NCBI GenBank assembly: GCA_017163975.1
Contig: JAFFSR010000218.1
Coordinates: 8,559,501-8,623,500, forward strand
From: Anastatus disparis
Taxonomy: Eukaryota; Arthropoda; Insecta; Hymenoptera; Eupelmidae
DNA length: 64,000 nt
Direction of reading: 5' to 3'
Both the position numbers and the translations under genes were made by a program. Of the stretch, positions 52,324 through 64,000 are shown piece by piece. The notes below the pieces were generated by a model. The model had not been told where the DNA came from and ran no database searches. It saw only the letters and a list, made by a program, of their open reading frames with translations. The number at the start of each line of letters is the position of its first letter. Position 1 is the stretch's first letter.

Positions 52324-55300
52324 TTGACACATATAGTTACCGACAATGCAGTTTCTCAAATTTTTTATCTTTGTTTTAAAATTATTTGAAATATCTCTCT
52401 GTCATATTTTTTGTTAAAAGTGAAAGGATGTGATATAGAGATATTTTTAAAACTATCAAATTAATAATCGAGAATTTGGAAAACTGTAACGTCGATAATT
52501 AAACAAGTTTTCAAAATTTTTGATAAATATTAATGAAAGAAAGCTTTCTAAAAAGAAAAAAGATTTTTAATTCTTTTTGCCTTTTTACTCATTTGAATAA
52601 TTTGAATTTTCAGCAATTTTGACTATGAATTATATATTCTTCAGTTCATTAGTTAATTTAACTGAAAAATTCGATAATTTCATTATGAATTACACGACTA
52701 CTAAAGTGCACTTAATTACACTAGTTTTAAACAATAAATTACACTGATTTAATTTTAAAAAGCTAAGTTATCTTTTCCGCACTGCCATTAATAATCCACG
52801 ATAAAGGAATAGACTGATAAAAATATCTTAAAGATTAGCGAATTCTTTTTTTACCAACGAAAAATTGTCTTATCTGTTTGAGAATTATTCAGTTTTTATT
52901 AAAATAAATGATCGGTCAAAATAAAAGATAAACTTCATTTATTTAACCAATCATTTATCGGAAAATTGATTCTACAAACATATCTTTATTGGATTTACGT
53001 GTCGTCGATATATATACATTTTAAATGTTTGCATTTTAGACCGTACGCGGATTTGAATTGAATTCCAACGATCTTTAAAATTATGTATATACCTTGGGTG
53101 TATATTCGTATATAAGTAGCATGTGGGTCAACCGGGCAAATAAAATTGTCCGCCCTCCTCCCTCCAACTCGGTATATAAGGTACAACGACCGAGTTTCCT
53201 TTTTGGATTAAAAGTACTGTGATTTTATTTTTTTCTTCTTTTTTTTTTTAATTTTTCTGCTTTTAGTTTTCTTTCTACTTGAGGCAATAAATTTCTGTTT
53301 TATAAGGAGCTAAGTACCGGATTGGATTTGCTAACGGAATGGTTGATACTTGAAATTCTTCAAGTAGACTTATTAGACTTATTTTTTTGAGTGACTTTTC
53401 AAAATTTTAAAAACTTCATTTTTTTCGTGCTAATAACAAAACTTTAATTGTCGATATTCGTAAAGGCTTTTCTCAAAATCATTTTATTATCAATACATGG
53501 CAAATCAATAAAGAGCACCGAAATTACTATAAAATTGATAAATTTATCACCAATAAAGTTGTGCTCGACATAAATAATTTCAAAAGATGTACAAAGCTCT
53601 TCCATAAAGAAGCAAAGCACATTATAAATATTTATTACAAACCATCAACTCTTTTTTTTTCTTCTTCTTCAATCTTGTCTACGCGTACACGTCTATTTTC
53701 ATTATTGAAAAAATAAGAGGAAAGAAAGAATAAGTTTGTAAATGACAAGTCACAAGAGAAAGAGAGAGAGAAAAAAAGTGAGAAAAAGAAAGGAGGGCAC
53801 AAGCAGGAAAGGCCAATGTGTGGAAAATAGGGCAGCTTGCCTAAGAAAATGGCATATATATACATGTACATACGTATATATATATATTTTTTATTTTTAA
53901 ATTTTCCCTCAGCCAGTAACATTGTACCCGCGATAACTGAAAATGTGATAGTTGTGTAACTTTACGACAGAGGGTACCTCTGTGTTTAAAGCGAGAAAAA
54001 AAATTTTCTTGTATTTAACTTCATGATGATTTAACGCGATAAAATTATACATTTTTTCACCTAATGTTTTTATTAATTTTGTTTTATTTTTTTTACATAT
54101 GAATTCCACGTATGAAAAGAGGGTATATAAATATTTGAATTATTTAAATTGCGAATATAGTTCAGCTCAGATATCCTTTTAGGAAAATTAAAAATTTATT
54201 CGTTTTATTTAAGAACGTTATTATTATTATTTTTCACATTTTTAATTCATACCAGAGACTTCATAGTGGCAAATATTTCGTTTTATTATGTCATGACAGG
54301 AAAAAGAGTAGAAATATAAAAATAAAAATTTATTATTATATTTTAAACATATTTTTTTTGATTTGCTGAGAAAAATTGAATGAAAATTTTTCAACATTTA
54401 TGTTCAGGTTTTCGGTTTACATCAATATTTGAATTTTGGTTATTGTTTCACTGAGCACATTTATTTTTGAATCACGTCTGACCAAATTCTCTCGGTTTCA
54501 CTTAAATTCTATTTTGCATATGCTAAGCGTTATAACTTTTTTTAAAAATTCACATTAATTTTAGCTTAAAAATTAATCCAGTTAGTTTGAGCGAATTAAA
54601 AAATATTTCATTTGCTAACCTATTTAAAAAGGAAAAAGTGAAAATTCAATGCAATTTTTAACAAAATTTGTTCATAAAGTTTAATGTGATTCAAGCATTA
54701 AAACGATATTAAAGTACTGTAAGCATGAAAATTAACGTTTGTCAGCTTAAATTTATAATAATGACTTTCATAAAAATTAATAAATTTTACTGAAGAATTA
54801 CATGAAATTTCACGTACTTTACATTAAATTTAATGGCCGAAATACATTAAATTTCATTTGCGAATTTCCTTAAAAACTGCATTACATTCCATGCACTTTT
54901 TATCGTTTTTCAATAGTGTACATACATATTTTGTATATTTAAGAGTTAATAAATCACATACAACTAAAAAATTGATTCGCACTCTTTCTTAATAAAAAAA
55001 AAGGAAAAAGAAAAATCAAGAGAGAAATAACGAAAGAAAAAATTTCGCACTCTCATTTTCAGCGGCATATAGAAAAGCGTCGACTCTTTTGCTCTATCAT
55101 TCAACCCCATCTCCATTCATGCGCGAACGGTACGAAAATAAAATTCCATGCTCAGCGTGTACCTGTAGTATACTTGTGCGTAAATAAAAATTAACGACCT
55201 TCAAGCCAAGTAAGAAAGAAAAACACGTGTTTATATGTATATATTTATAACAAGAGTTTGAGCGTTTATAGTTGTCAGTACCATTTTATGGCAAAAAAAT

Positions 55301-55454
55301 TAACACGCTTGTTGGAATGGAGTTGTTTGCTCGATAAAGAAATTAAAAATAATAATGTAAATATCTGAAATGTTTTTTTTTAATTTAATTTCATTATTTA
55401 TAGTCAAAATGTAAGAAAGTACTGGAATTAATTTTTTTTTTTGTTTCTTTTTTT

Positions 55455-55643
55455 ATTTAACGTCGCTATATTTATGCTATCATTGCGATGCTAATTAGCG
55501 ACGGAGATCGTTTTAGTGTGTTTGAGAACAAAGCACATGTAACGTACAGCGGTGCTTTTATAAATCGGTCGATAGCGGGATTCGAACTCGAGACCTCGAG
55601 ATTACGAATCCATCGCTCTACCGATCGAGCCACTGACGATCTC
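55455..55643 (-). repeat. tRNA-derived SINE, full-length copy
   Basis: Read on minus: GTCAGTGGCTCGATCGGTAG (A box) and CGAGTTCGAATCCCGC (B box), then ACATGTGCTTTGTTCTCAAA, GCTAATTAGCATCGCAATGA and CATAAATATAGCGACGTTAA with an A-rich tail. It is the only family member here on the minus strand. A spurious plus-strand frame at 55488-55721 overlaps it. Confidence 0.9.
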
Positions 55644-58600
55644 TTAGACGAATTTTATTATATTGAAACTAAAATAAAAATTCTTACAACTAGCCATAAA
55701 GAAAATAAGAGTGAAAAATGAAGAGTATTTTCGTGCATATACAGTTTCATCAATTGATCATACATACAATGAATTTTGTATCACAATGTGCTTATGCATA
55801 ATATCGCGTAATTTCATGTAACAATAAAATTTTGTTCTTTTATAACTTATCGATACATTTGATATAAAATATATCAACGCGATGTAGGATAATTTTTTAA
55901 TCATTTCAAATTATCTTATCTTATCTACAAAATATCTACATTCATATAAACATGAAAAAGCTTTTTTTTTTATCAAAAACAAATCATTCAACTGTTAACT
56001 TATTACAACGACAGTTACAACATTGTTAAATATCCTTTAAATCTAATAAAATATCAATAAAAATAAGAAAATTTTGTTTTTAAGTACGCATTAAGAATCT
56101 TTTGACTCTACTTAAAAAATTATAAAAATTTGAAAATCGCTACTAAAAAAGCTACGCTCAGATGCTCCTTCTTCCTTCTTTTTTTATTTTTTTTTATGAG
56201 CGTCATAACGGGCTCTTTGTTACTGATGTCGATAAAAAGTTGGGGATTGGTTAAAAGGCATTAAAACGTCGCGTAATTTGGCAGCAACCGGGCGATCAAC
56301 TTTTTTTTCTTCCTTTTTTTATTATACGAAGTGATAAACGTCGACCGAAAGGAGATAAGCTACATATCCGTAGCGTTGATCGTTTTAAAGCTTTTTTTTT
56401 TCATTTTTTTATGCTTGAAATTTTCGTAAACTGTTTTGTGATTTTTGAACGGTTTTTATAATAATTTGACATATTGTAACTAATTTTGAATTATTTAATT
56501 TGTCATTTTTTATACTAAACATTACGAGTGACACGGACCAATTATTACCTTTTTTAAATTACAAATAATATACTTTTTTAATTACGAAAGATTACTATTT
56601 CAAGATAAAGTTAACGTGACGATTTTTTAAATAGTTAATTAATTATGTTGTAACTAATTTCAAATTATCTGAATTGTAATTTTTCATGTTGGAGGATTCA
56701 AATAAAATAAACCAATCATCGCTTTTTCATTTACCTACAAATATTATTATTTTTTTAATTGCAAACAAGGATTATTTAATTATTAAATTACCATTACGTC
56801 AATTTTGACGTACTAAAATTTAACTTAAAAATAATTACAAAGAAAAAATTTTAAAAATTGAAGTAAATTATTACATTAATAAACTAATGTAGTCAAAAAT
56901 AATATTCCAATATTCAGTCAATGAAAAAAAAAGTTTATTTAATCAAGATACAATAAAAAACGAGTATACGTCATTGATTTTTAGATAATTTCCTCTGAAA
57001 GCTTATTCGTGAATGAACTTTCACATTTGTGAAAGAGACCACGTAGTACGCTATCGCATACAAACTAATTATCGGAGCATCAGCTAAAAAAGCAAAAACT
57101 AATCAATAAATAAAACAGCCAACCGTAAATCGTTCAAATCAGCCAAAAATTTTTCGCTTATATCCTCTTGATCAAGCCAAAAAGAGAATGAAAGGAAAAA
57201 AAAAACGAAGAAGCGGACACGTGAAAAAAGAAAAGGAAGGAAAACGTTGAGAGGCCAGTGACGCAATGTATATATCGATCAGAAAAGGCTATCGAGAGAA
57301 GAAAAAAAAAAGAGAGAAAAAGAAGAAAGGGAAAGAGGAAAAATTTAAGTTACCGCCCCAATACGCGCGTGACTGTTTGCTGTTTGGCGAAAGAATTTTT
57401 TTTTTCTTCTTCTCTCTCTTTCGTTTTGATTCGATGGGTATCAAGCGTATAGGAGAATTTGAAGATTGAAAAAAAATAATCAATGTTAGACAATTAAATT
57501 TGATGGTTATTCGTATCCAACAACATGATATTCGGTTTAATTAAAATTGTAGTTTCTTTTTTCTTTTTTATAAAAATACTTTGCGAAATAATAGTAATAT
57601 AAGCAAAATATAGTTTAATTATTATTATCAATATTATCAATATTAAATTAATATTAGTAAAATATTTGAATTTCAAATTAACTTTGACAATATTTAAGCA
57701 ATTAGTTTTGACCAATGTATTGTTTAATTTTCAATCCAAAAAGCAGAAGTCACGAAAAACAATATTTATTGTTTATATACACAAAAAAAAACTTGGAGCT
57801 AGAAATAAAGTTACTAAAATAACTAAACATTAGCACTTATAGATAAACTTTTTCTATAGAAAACTTGTATTAATTTGCGACGCAAAAATTTCAGCCTAAT
57901 TCTTACGTTGACTTGAGCCATTAAATTTATCTTCTCTCATTTTCTGCTCCTCGAGATCTCTCGCATAGTTTTTTCCTCCTTTTCTTATTTATTTATTTCT
58001 TTTTTTGTTATATATCTGTCCATTTGTTTGCTTATCGCGTGCCTTGCCGAGGTTAATGTTTCGCCGGAGGCGTACGAGAGCAAAAGAATAGGGAGAAAAC
58101 GAGAAAAAGAAAGGAAGAAAGCAAAAAAAATTTCCCTCTACGTCGTGCGAAGAAAAAAAGAAACACAACAGCGACGACATTCGGGAGTTTAAGCGAATTA
58201 AGTTGAAGATGTGTGGTGCTGGGTTTGGGGTCAGGCACGAAGAAGAAGAAAAAACATACACTGAATTTAGTATAATCGAAATGCTCTTCTCTTTCTTTTC
58301 CTAGATAAAAATTAAATTCAAATTGCGTTGACATTTGGCTGGTCAAAAATTTATCGATGTTATCTCATGATTGTCGAGTTTTTTTTTTAGCGTGTCATAT
58401 GTATGATAAAGAAACTTTATTATTGAAGTTTATAATATTTTCCAGAAAATTTTGGTTTGACATTAATGAATAATAATACGGAATATTTTATTCCGTGATG
58501 ATCTAATCGATGAACACCAAGTCTATATGATTTACTTTTTTATGTACGACAACGTATGAAACGGCATAAATCTTAAATAATGACGAGAGAAATAAATTTG

Positions 58601-61004
58601 CATGGATACGTTTTGAATTTCAAATTTTCTTTTTTCGTACCAGTGGAAAAATTAAAAAAAGAAAATATAGGTGTAAAAAAAGTGTGTAAGTTTGCACTCG
58701 TCATTCTTAAATTCTTTCTGAAATTCCATTTACGCACAAGCTTGGGCAAACAATAACAAGGGGAAAAACCCCTTTACGTAAACACATAGACTGTCTCTCG
58801 GCTTTTGTCAATAAATTTATTTCACATAACTGATAGTATTCATTGTTGTGCTCTTTTTTTGTTGGATTTTTTTTCTCTCGAGAGGGAGAAGAGAATGTGT
58901 GTCGTTTATACGAGTAAAATATTTGTATTATTTGATGGGAAAAAATTTGCATTAATTTATTTGAATTAAATCAATTCTGAAGAATTTGAATTATAAGAGG
59001 AATTCCACATGATGCCAATTGAAATTATAAATATTATTTTTTGCTGAAATTATCGCTTTTACTATAAAAAGGACCGTCTAATTTTAAGTTTTCATTAGTA
59101 GTTTGTGGCTCAGTCAAAACTCAGTCAAAACAAGAAATATAAAGTTTAATATAATACAATTAGGACTTCTTAACATCAAATAAAAAGGCATTGCAAAAAT
59201 TCTTTGTTAAAACAGTCGTATAAATAAATTACTCTTAAAATTATCAAGTTTACAAAGATATAAATTTTCAGATACAATACAGCATTCAGTATAATATATT
59301 ATCAAAAATTTATAAAAATTCCATACGTAAAATTGTTATACTTTATTTGTAGAAAATATTTAATCTTGTTTAAAAATTATCCTTTATAAATAGTAAAAAT
59401 CGACATATATTTAATAAATCACATTTTATTTGTACCAAATTTTTACTTACTTTATTAAATATTTTTCATACGCATTGTAATGTTCATGTAAAATCAAATC
59501 TCACAGTTAAAATAAAATATAATGAATTTACCTACACAATCCTCCGCCTCCCCTTCCAAAAAAACATGCACACGTTCGACAACACGCTCAAAAGTTTACC
59601 ACTAATTCTCGTTCTTTTGATCCTTTTCTTTTGTTTTACAACTTATGTACTGTCTCATTCCCTACGCAGTTCTAACTTCGCCTCTAGGAGTATTAGAGGG
59701 TATTGGCACTTAATGAAAAGATTCTATTTTTAGGCTCTTATACATGTACACTCGATAAATTTTTTCTGCGCCCTAAACGACGATTGGCAGGATCAAAAAT
59801 TTTTATGATGCTAATAACTTTTATACTTTTCATCATATTTTAAACTTTTTTTATTTATTATTTTTTAGAATTTTGCGGTTTATGAATAAGATTGAATTAT
59901 TTTCTTCTTTTTAATGTTTCGATCTTAAAGTTGCGATGGATAGATTCAAGCGAAATTTCTACCTTATCGAAGTTTATTAAAACAGAGCTAGTAGAAGACT
60001 GCTAGTGAAAAATCGATTATTTTTTTCAAAATAACTTTAAAATTGAATTAAAGCATATCACGATTTACCATTGTGTTTGATAAATTTTTGTTTAACGATG
60101 CGAATATAATATTTCAAAAAGTTTGAAAAACAAATTTTTTTATAACATTTTTATGAATTCATTGATATCATTGAATTGAATTGATTGACAAAGTATAAAA
60201 ATATAACCTGATATTTTTTTTACACGCATTTTAATATTTTTATATCATCAAATTTTCAGTATTATTTTTAAAAAATTTGCAATAGAATCTTTGTTTTGTG
60301 GAAAATTTGCAATAGAAACTTTTTTCCAATTAAAAGTTCTTTGTAAAACTAGTTATAATATAATAAAATTTTATATGTAAATAAAACTCGTAATGAAAAA
60401 TAATTACATTCAACATGACCATAAATGTGCAGCAATTAAAACTCAGGGTTTCATCAGCCAAAGAAACTATACAACTTACAACGGGTAATAGATCCTAAAT
60501 AAGGAATGATAGTAATAAATTAATATTATAAATTTGATTAACCGATAAAATTGTTACACCGTTGATATAATATTGAATTTAAATGTATTGGGTATACGGT
60601 AAAGTTTATGCATGGACACGGATTAACCCGAAGTTTACGTATACACATGGTCAGTTATTATAATACATATTCATGAAATTTCGCTATTACTTTGTAAGAC
60701 GAAAACCGGGAAATATTTAGCTGTACAAACAAGAGAAGATTTTGGTATTAGGATAATATGTTAATAAAATACGAATTATATGTTACATGAACTGGAGTGA
60801 ATTATTTTACTTTTTTGAAGTTGAATGTTTCTGTACTTGTTAATTTGACTTGTGAATAAGTTGTTTTTCTAATAAAAAGATTCTTAAAAAACAAAGATAA
60901 AAATTGAGTTTCACGGTAAGGTGACAACCTCAAAAAACTCGGCCTCTTTGCGGGGAATCAAGTTAAATTGAAATAAAACGATAGAAACAGAATAAGACTC
61001 AAGA

Positions 61005-61193
61005 GGTCGTCAGTGGCTCATTCGGTAGAGCGATGGATTCGTAATCTCGAGGTCCCGAGTTCGAATCCCACACTCAGCCGATTGATACAAGCACCACTGT
61101 ACTTTGCATGTGCTTTGTTCACAGACACACTTAAAACCTCCGTCGTTAATTAGCATCGTAATGATAGCATAAATACAGCGGCGTTAAATAAAA
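61005..61193 (+). repeat. tRNA-derived SINE, full-length copy
   Basis: GTCAGTGGCTCATTCGGTAG (A box), GAGTTCGAATCCCACAC (B box), GATTGATACAAGCACCACTG, CATGTGCTTTGTTCACAGAC, TAATTAGCATCGTAATGATA, then GCATAAATACAGCGGCGTTA and AAATAAAATAAAAAAA. Ends 37 bp before a long inverted repeat. Confidence 0.9.
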
Positions 61194-61230
61194 TAAAAAA
61201 ATATAAAAAATATAACAAATACTAAAATAT

Positions 61231-61499
61231 TGATATTTATTTGACTCCAACAAAGTTTATTTTGTTCAGTTTAAAATTTAGAATCTATTGACGAGGATGG
61301 AATTTCAATTTTTTTTTTATTAAAATTCATTGCCAATTTTCTATGATAAAACAGTGAGTCCGTCTGAGACGTATGCATTTTTTTTGCAGAAAATTAGCTA
61401 TAAATTTTAATAAAAAATAAAATTGAAATTCCATTCTCGTTAATAGATTCTAAATTTTAAACTGAACAAAATAAACTTTATTGCAATCAAATAAAATCA
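61231..61499. mobile_element. Long inverted repeat / foldback MITE (269 bp)
   Basis: Arms of about 110 bp at high identity. The left contains AAAGTTTATTTTGTTCAGTT then TAAAATTTAGAATCTATTGA; the reverse complement of the right contains AAAGTTTATTTTGTTCAGTT then TAAAATTTAGAATCTATTAA, and both go on to GGAATTTCAATTTT. The unpaired centre (about 61343-61388) contains GTGAGTCCGTCTGAGACG. Non-coding. No clear target-site duplication. Confidence 0.8.
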
Positions 61500-63433
61500 T
61501 TTTCAAAACTTTGGCATTATTTTTTATGATTTCATTAGATTTGGGTAAAAGTTATAAACTTTAAAATGCTACTTTAATAATTTATTATACTGAAATGAAA
61601 CAAAGTTTAAAATGATTGTTTCAATATTATTTAATAAGTTACTAACCTAAAAATTGGATAATTACTTTCTACCGAAAAATATAAACGATTTTTTAAAAAA
61701 CTAACTTTTGATACAGACTGTGTAACCCATAATGGAGAATTAAATTTTTTTTATGTATACATTAATTTTAAAAGAATTTTCAAAAAGATAAATTTCTAAT
61801 ACAATGGGTCAATTACCAACAAAACTCAATCAATGGTACTCTAATATTCCATAAAAAAAATAAAAAAAATAAAATTTTACCCTAATTTTAAAAATGAAAA
61901 TTACATTTTTATTTAAGCCAAAATTCGATCATCTCATATCTAAAAACATTCAATTTTAATAGAGCAATGGTAATAATGTTTCATTTATGTTTCTTGTAAT
62001 ATATATTCAATAATATCATTTATTTTTGATTGATCGAGTATTAAAGTCTGGCTCAGTTTTGGGGTCGTTACCTTATATATAAAGTTTGATAAATGTGCTC
62101 GTGGAAATACCCACGCGCACGCGCATAACTCATAATTTCAACATGTATAAAATAACGTATAAGCTTTTGTTCTTAAACAAACTTTCGATGTACATGTACA
62201 TAAATATATGGACTTGCATAACATCATGCCGTGCATATTACGAAGCTTTTGTTGTGCGCATATATGGGAAAAATGAAAAATTCAAAATATTCTCCGAGCA
62301 CGAAAATAACACGTTGGAAGGGTCAACTAACTTCGTTTCTAAACTCCATTGTTTTAGTTGTAAATCTAATATTTCTCTCTGTGTACACATATAACATGCA
62401 TATATGATGTATAGGAAGGCCCAGAGAAATTAATTAGGCCGAAAATCAGACGTCCAAGAAATTAACGAGCTTTCCCCAAAGCTTCACTCTCTCTGTATGT
62501 ATACGTATATATGCATACATATATACGTACGTATCCACGAGACTCGACCGCAATGCGGGGCAAATATCCTATACTGGTATATATGCCCCTAGAGAGAGAA
62601 AGAGACGGGTATAATGTATGAGTTCGTTCGCTCTTTCTCTCTTTCCACCTCTTTCCTTCTATTTTCCAGTATTACTTCGTGAATGACCTATATATAATGG
62701 TATAGTCTGCGTATGTTCGTTTATCTAAAGAGTTATATGCATATATGTATATATATATACGTGTATACTTTTATATACGCTAAACGATGAATGTTAAAAA
62801 GGATGTCTGGATTTTAAAGCTTGTTCGCTGATTCGTTTTATTTGTTTCTTTCTTCTTCTTCTTTTTTTCCGAACTCTGTATTTTATTTTTCTTTACTTTT
62901 GTTGAATTAATTTATCGAGACAAGCTGAAAATCGCTCGTGCGCTGAACTAGTTTTTAGGTACGATTTATAAATTCAATTTTATCCAGGAACGTTATTGTA
63001 TCTCCTGTTATTTTAGTTAACATTTTTTTTAAATAATAATAATTAAACTTGGCAAATTCATTGAATTTATCAATAATATTTGAATATCGGTTGTGTTCTT
63101 AATTAATAATGAGGCCATTAGAGGTCGTGTAATTATATTTGATTTGTAACGGAATATGTCTGACTGCATAACGATTTTAATTACTTCGGCTGACATTAAT
63201 AATTCAGCGAGTCAATCTTATTTAATAATTTTATAATCCTTCTTCGTTTGCAGTGGAGAAATTTAAAATAATTATTGTTTCGTTTCTTTAAATCGAGAAG
63301 TTTTAAAAATATTTCAAGCCGATTACCGTCGATTTTACCTTTCTTTCTATTTTTACAGTTGAAAAACTATCCTAGTTCATTGTTCTCATTTGACTTTTTA
63401 TTCTCGACGAAGAAAAACATAGACAGCTTTTTT

Positions 63434-63451
63434 TCTCTCTCTCTCTCTCTC
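63434..63451. repeat. CT microsatellite
   Basis: Nine TC units, with a similar run at about 63617-63642. Both lie in the Rim intron; frames across them (63275-63670 plus, 63372-63599 minus) are artefacts of the repeat. Confidence 0.8.
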
Positions 63452-63795
63452 TCTTTTCCCTTTCCTTTCTTTTCTTTTTTCTCTTTTTTTTTTTATTTGA
63501 AGTACGACAAAAAAAAGTGCGAGTGTATACAGCTCTACGCATTCGGACAATTAAAAAAGCCCGGCGCGCGCATAATGGCACAAGTACTCTTCGGTACATG
63601 TGTACTAAGGACTGCCGCTCTCTCTCCCTCTCTCTCTCTCTCTGTTCTCATTTACGATGAGACTTACTGAGCAAACATACAATACTGAGAAATTTTTGTT
63701 AAAAAACAGAGAAATGTTTTTGTACGGATATAAAAGAAGCGATGTTTGTTATGAAATGAAATTTTATTGCTTTTTTTTTTATTTTGCAAATTTAG

Positions 63796-63999
63796 CCCTT
63801 AAGCGACACACGTCAAAATTGAATTATTAATATTTTTATTTGAAGTATATTAAAGTCAAGTTTTTATTTATAATATGTTAAAGTCAAGTTTCATTATTTA
63901 GGCATCGAAAACAAATGAAATTTACAGAAAAATAAAAAATTGACATATTTAAAAAGAAAAAACGTTGAGGTCTTTTTGACCCCTATTGTCATTTAAGGG
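63796..63999. mobile_element. piggyBac-like MITE (204 bp) at window edge
   Basis: The left end begins CCCTTAAGCGACACACG; the reverse complement of the right end begins CCCTTAAATGACAATAGGGG and then GTCAAAAAGACC, a pattern common at piggyBac-type ends. Left flank TTAG; the right flank is cut off by the window end after one T. Internal direct repeat TTAAAGTCAAGTTT near 63850 and 63880. Confidence 0.62.
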
Positions 64000-64000
64000 T

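Larger units (their letters stand above)
51988..64000 (+). other. Rim intron 2, at least 12 kb, extends past window
   Basis: Starts with donor GTGAGC at 51988. Contains two piggyBac-like MITEs (52097, 63796), two SINEs (55455 on minus, 61005 on plus), a 269-bp inverted repeat (61231-61499), CT/GA tracts (57300-57340, 62590-62650, 63434-63451, 63617-63642) and alternating purine-pyrimidine sequence near 62500-62535. No coding exon recognised. Confidence 0.7.

Noticed and set aside
55488..55721. 77-codon plus-strand frame containing AGFELETSRLRIHRS
   Set aside because: It is a translation of the antisense strand of a SINE.
63275..63670. 131-codon frame rich in Ser and Phe (and its antisense)
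   Set aside because: Driven by CT microsatellites and T runs in the Rim intron.

Overview
This window is AT-rich animal nuclear DNA. It carries seven protein-coding genes split by spliceosomal introns with GT-AG junctions, plus short non-autonomous transposable elements. The gene set (neuroligin, Rab6, FAM8A1, ASCIZ, an ENTR1-like gene, botv/EXTL3, Rim), the small introns and the AT-rich spacers fit an insect. Hymenoptera is my guess, but nothing in the sequence proves the order.

Layout. 394-11885 (+): the 3' part of a neuroligin gene, covering the end of the esterase-like domain, the stalk, one membrane segment and a cytoplasmic tail ending in a PDZ ligand. 11886-26736: a spacer of about 15 kb with SINEs, MITEs and hairpins, and near its right end a minus-strand sequence that looks like an alternative last exon of Rab6 (23763-23881). 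26737-29452 (-): Rab6, complete, six coding exons. 30832-32417 (-): FAM8A1-like RDD membrane protein, complete, five exons. 34127-35727 (+): ASCIZ/ATMIN-like zinc-finger protein with ten TQT motifs, complete. 36102-38648 (-): ENTR1/SDCCAG3-like coiled-coil protein, complete, eight exons. 39598-43532 (+): botv/EXTL3 glycosyltransferase, complete, eleven exons. 47744-51987 (+): the first two coding exons of Rim. 51988-64000: the next Rim intron, at least 12 kb and running off the window.

Most genes act in membrane trafficking or at the synapse: neuroligin and Rim sit on opposite sides of the synapse, Rab6 and the ENTR1-like protein work in Golgi/endosome traffic, FAM8A1 in ER quality control and botv in Golgi heparan sulphate synthesis. 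ASCIZ is a transcription factor for the dynein light chain LC8. They are not an operon or a pathway cluster. FAM8A1/ASCIZ and ENTR1/botv are head-to-head pairs, and ASCIZ/ENTR1 are tail-to-tail.

Mobile DNA. I see one tRNA-derived SINE family (six copies, two with target-site duplications), a MITE family with terminal inverted repeats of about 70 bp (two copies), two piggyBac-like MITEs, a 101-bp palindromic element inserted at a TA inside a SINE tail, and other long hairpins. I found no autonomous transposase, rRNA, CRISPR array or functional tRNA. The two best leads are the Rab6 alternative C-terminal exon and the SINE family with its nested insertion.
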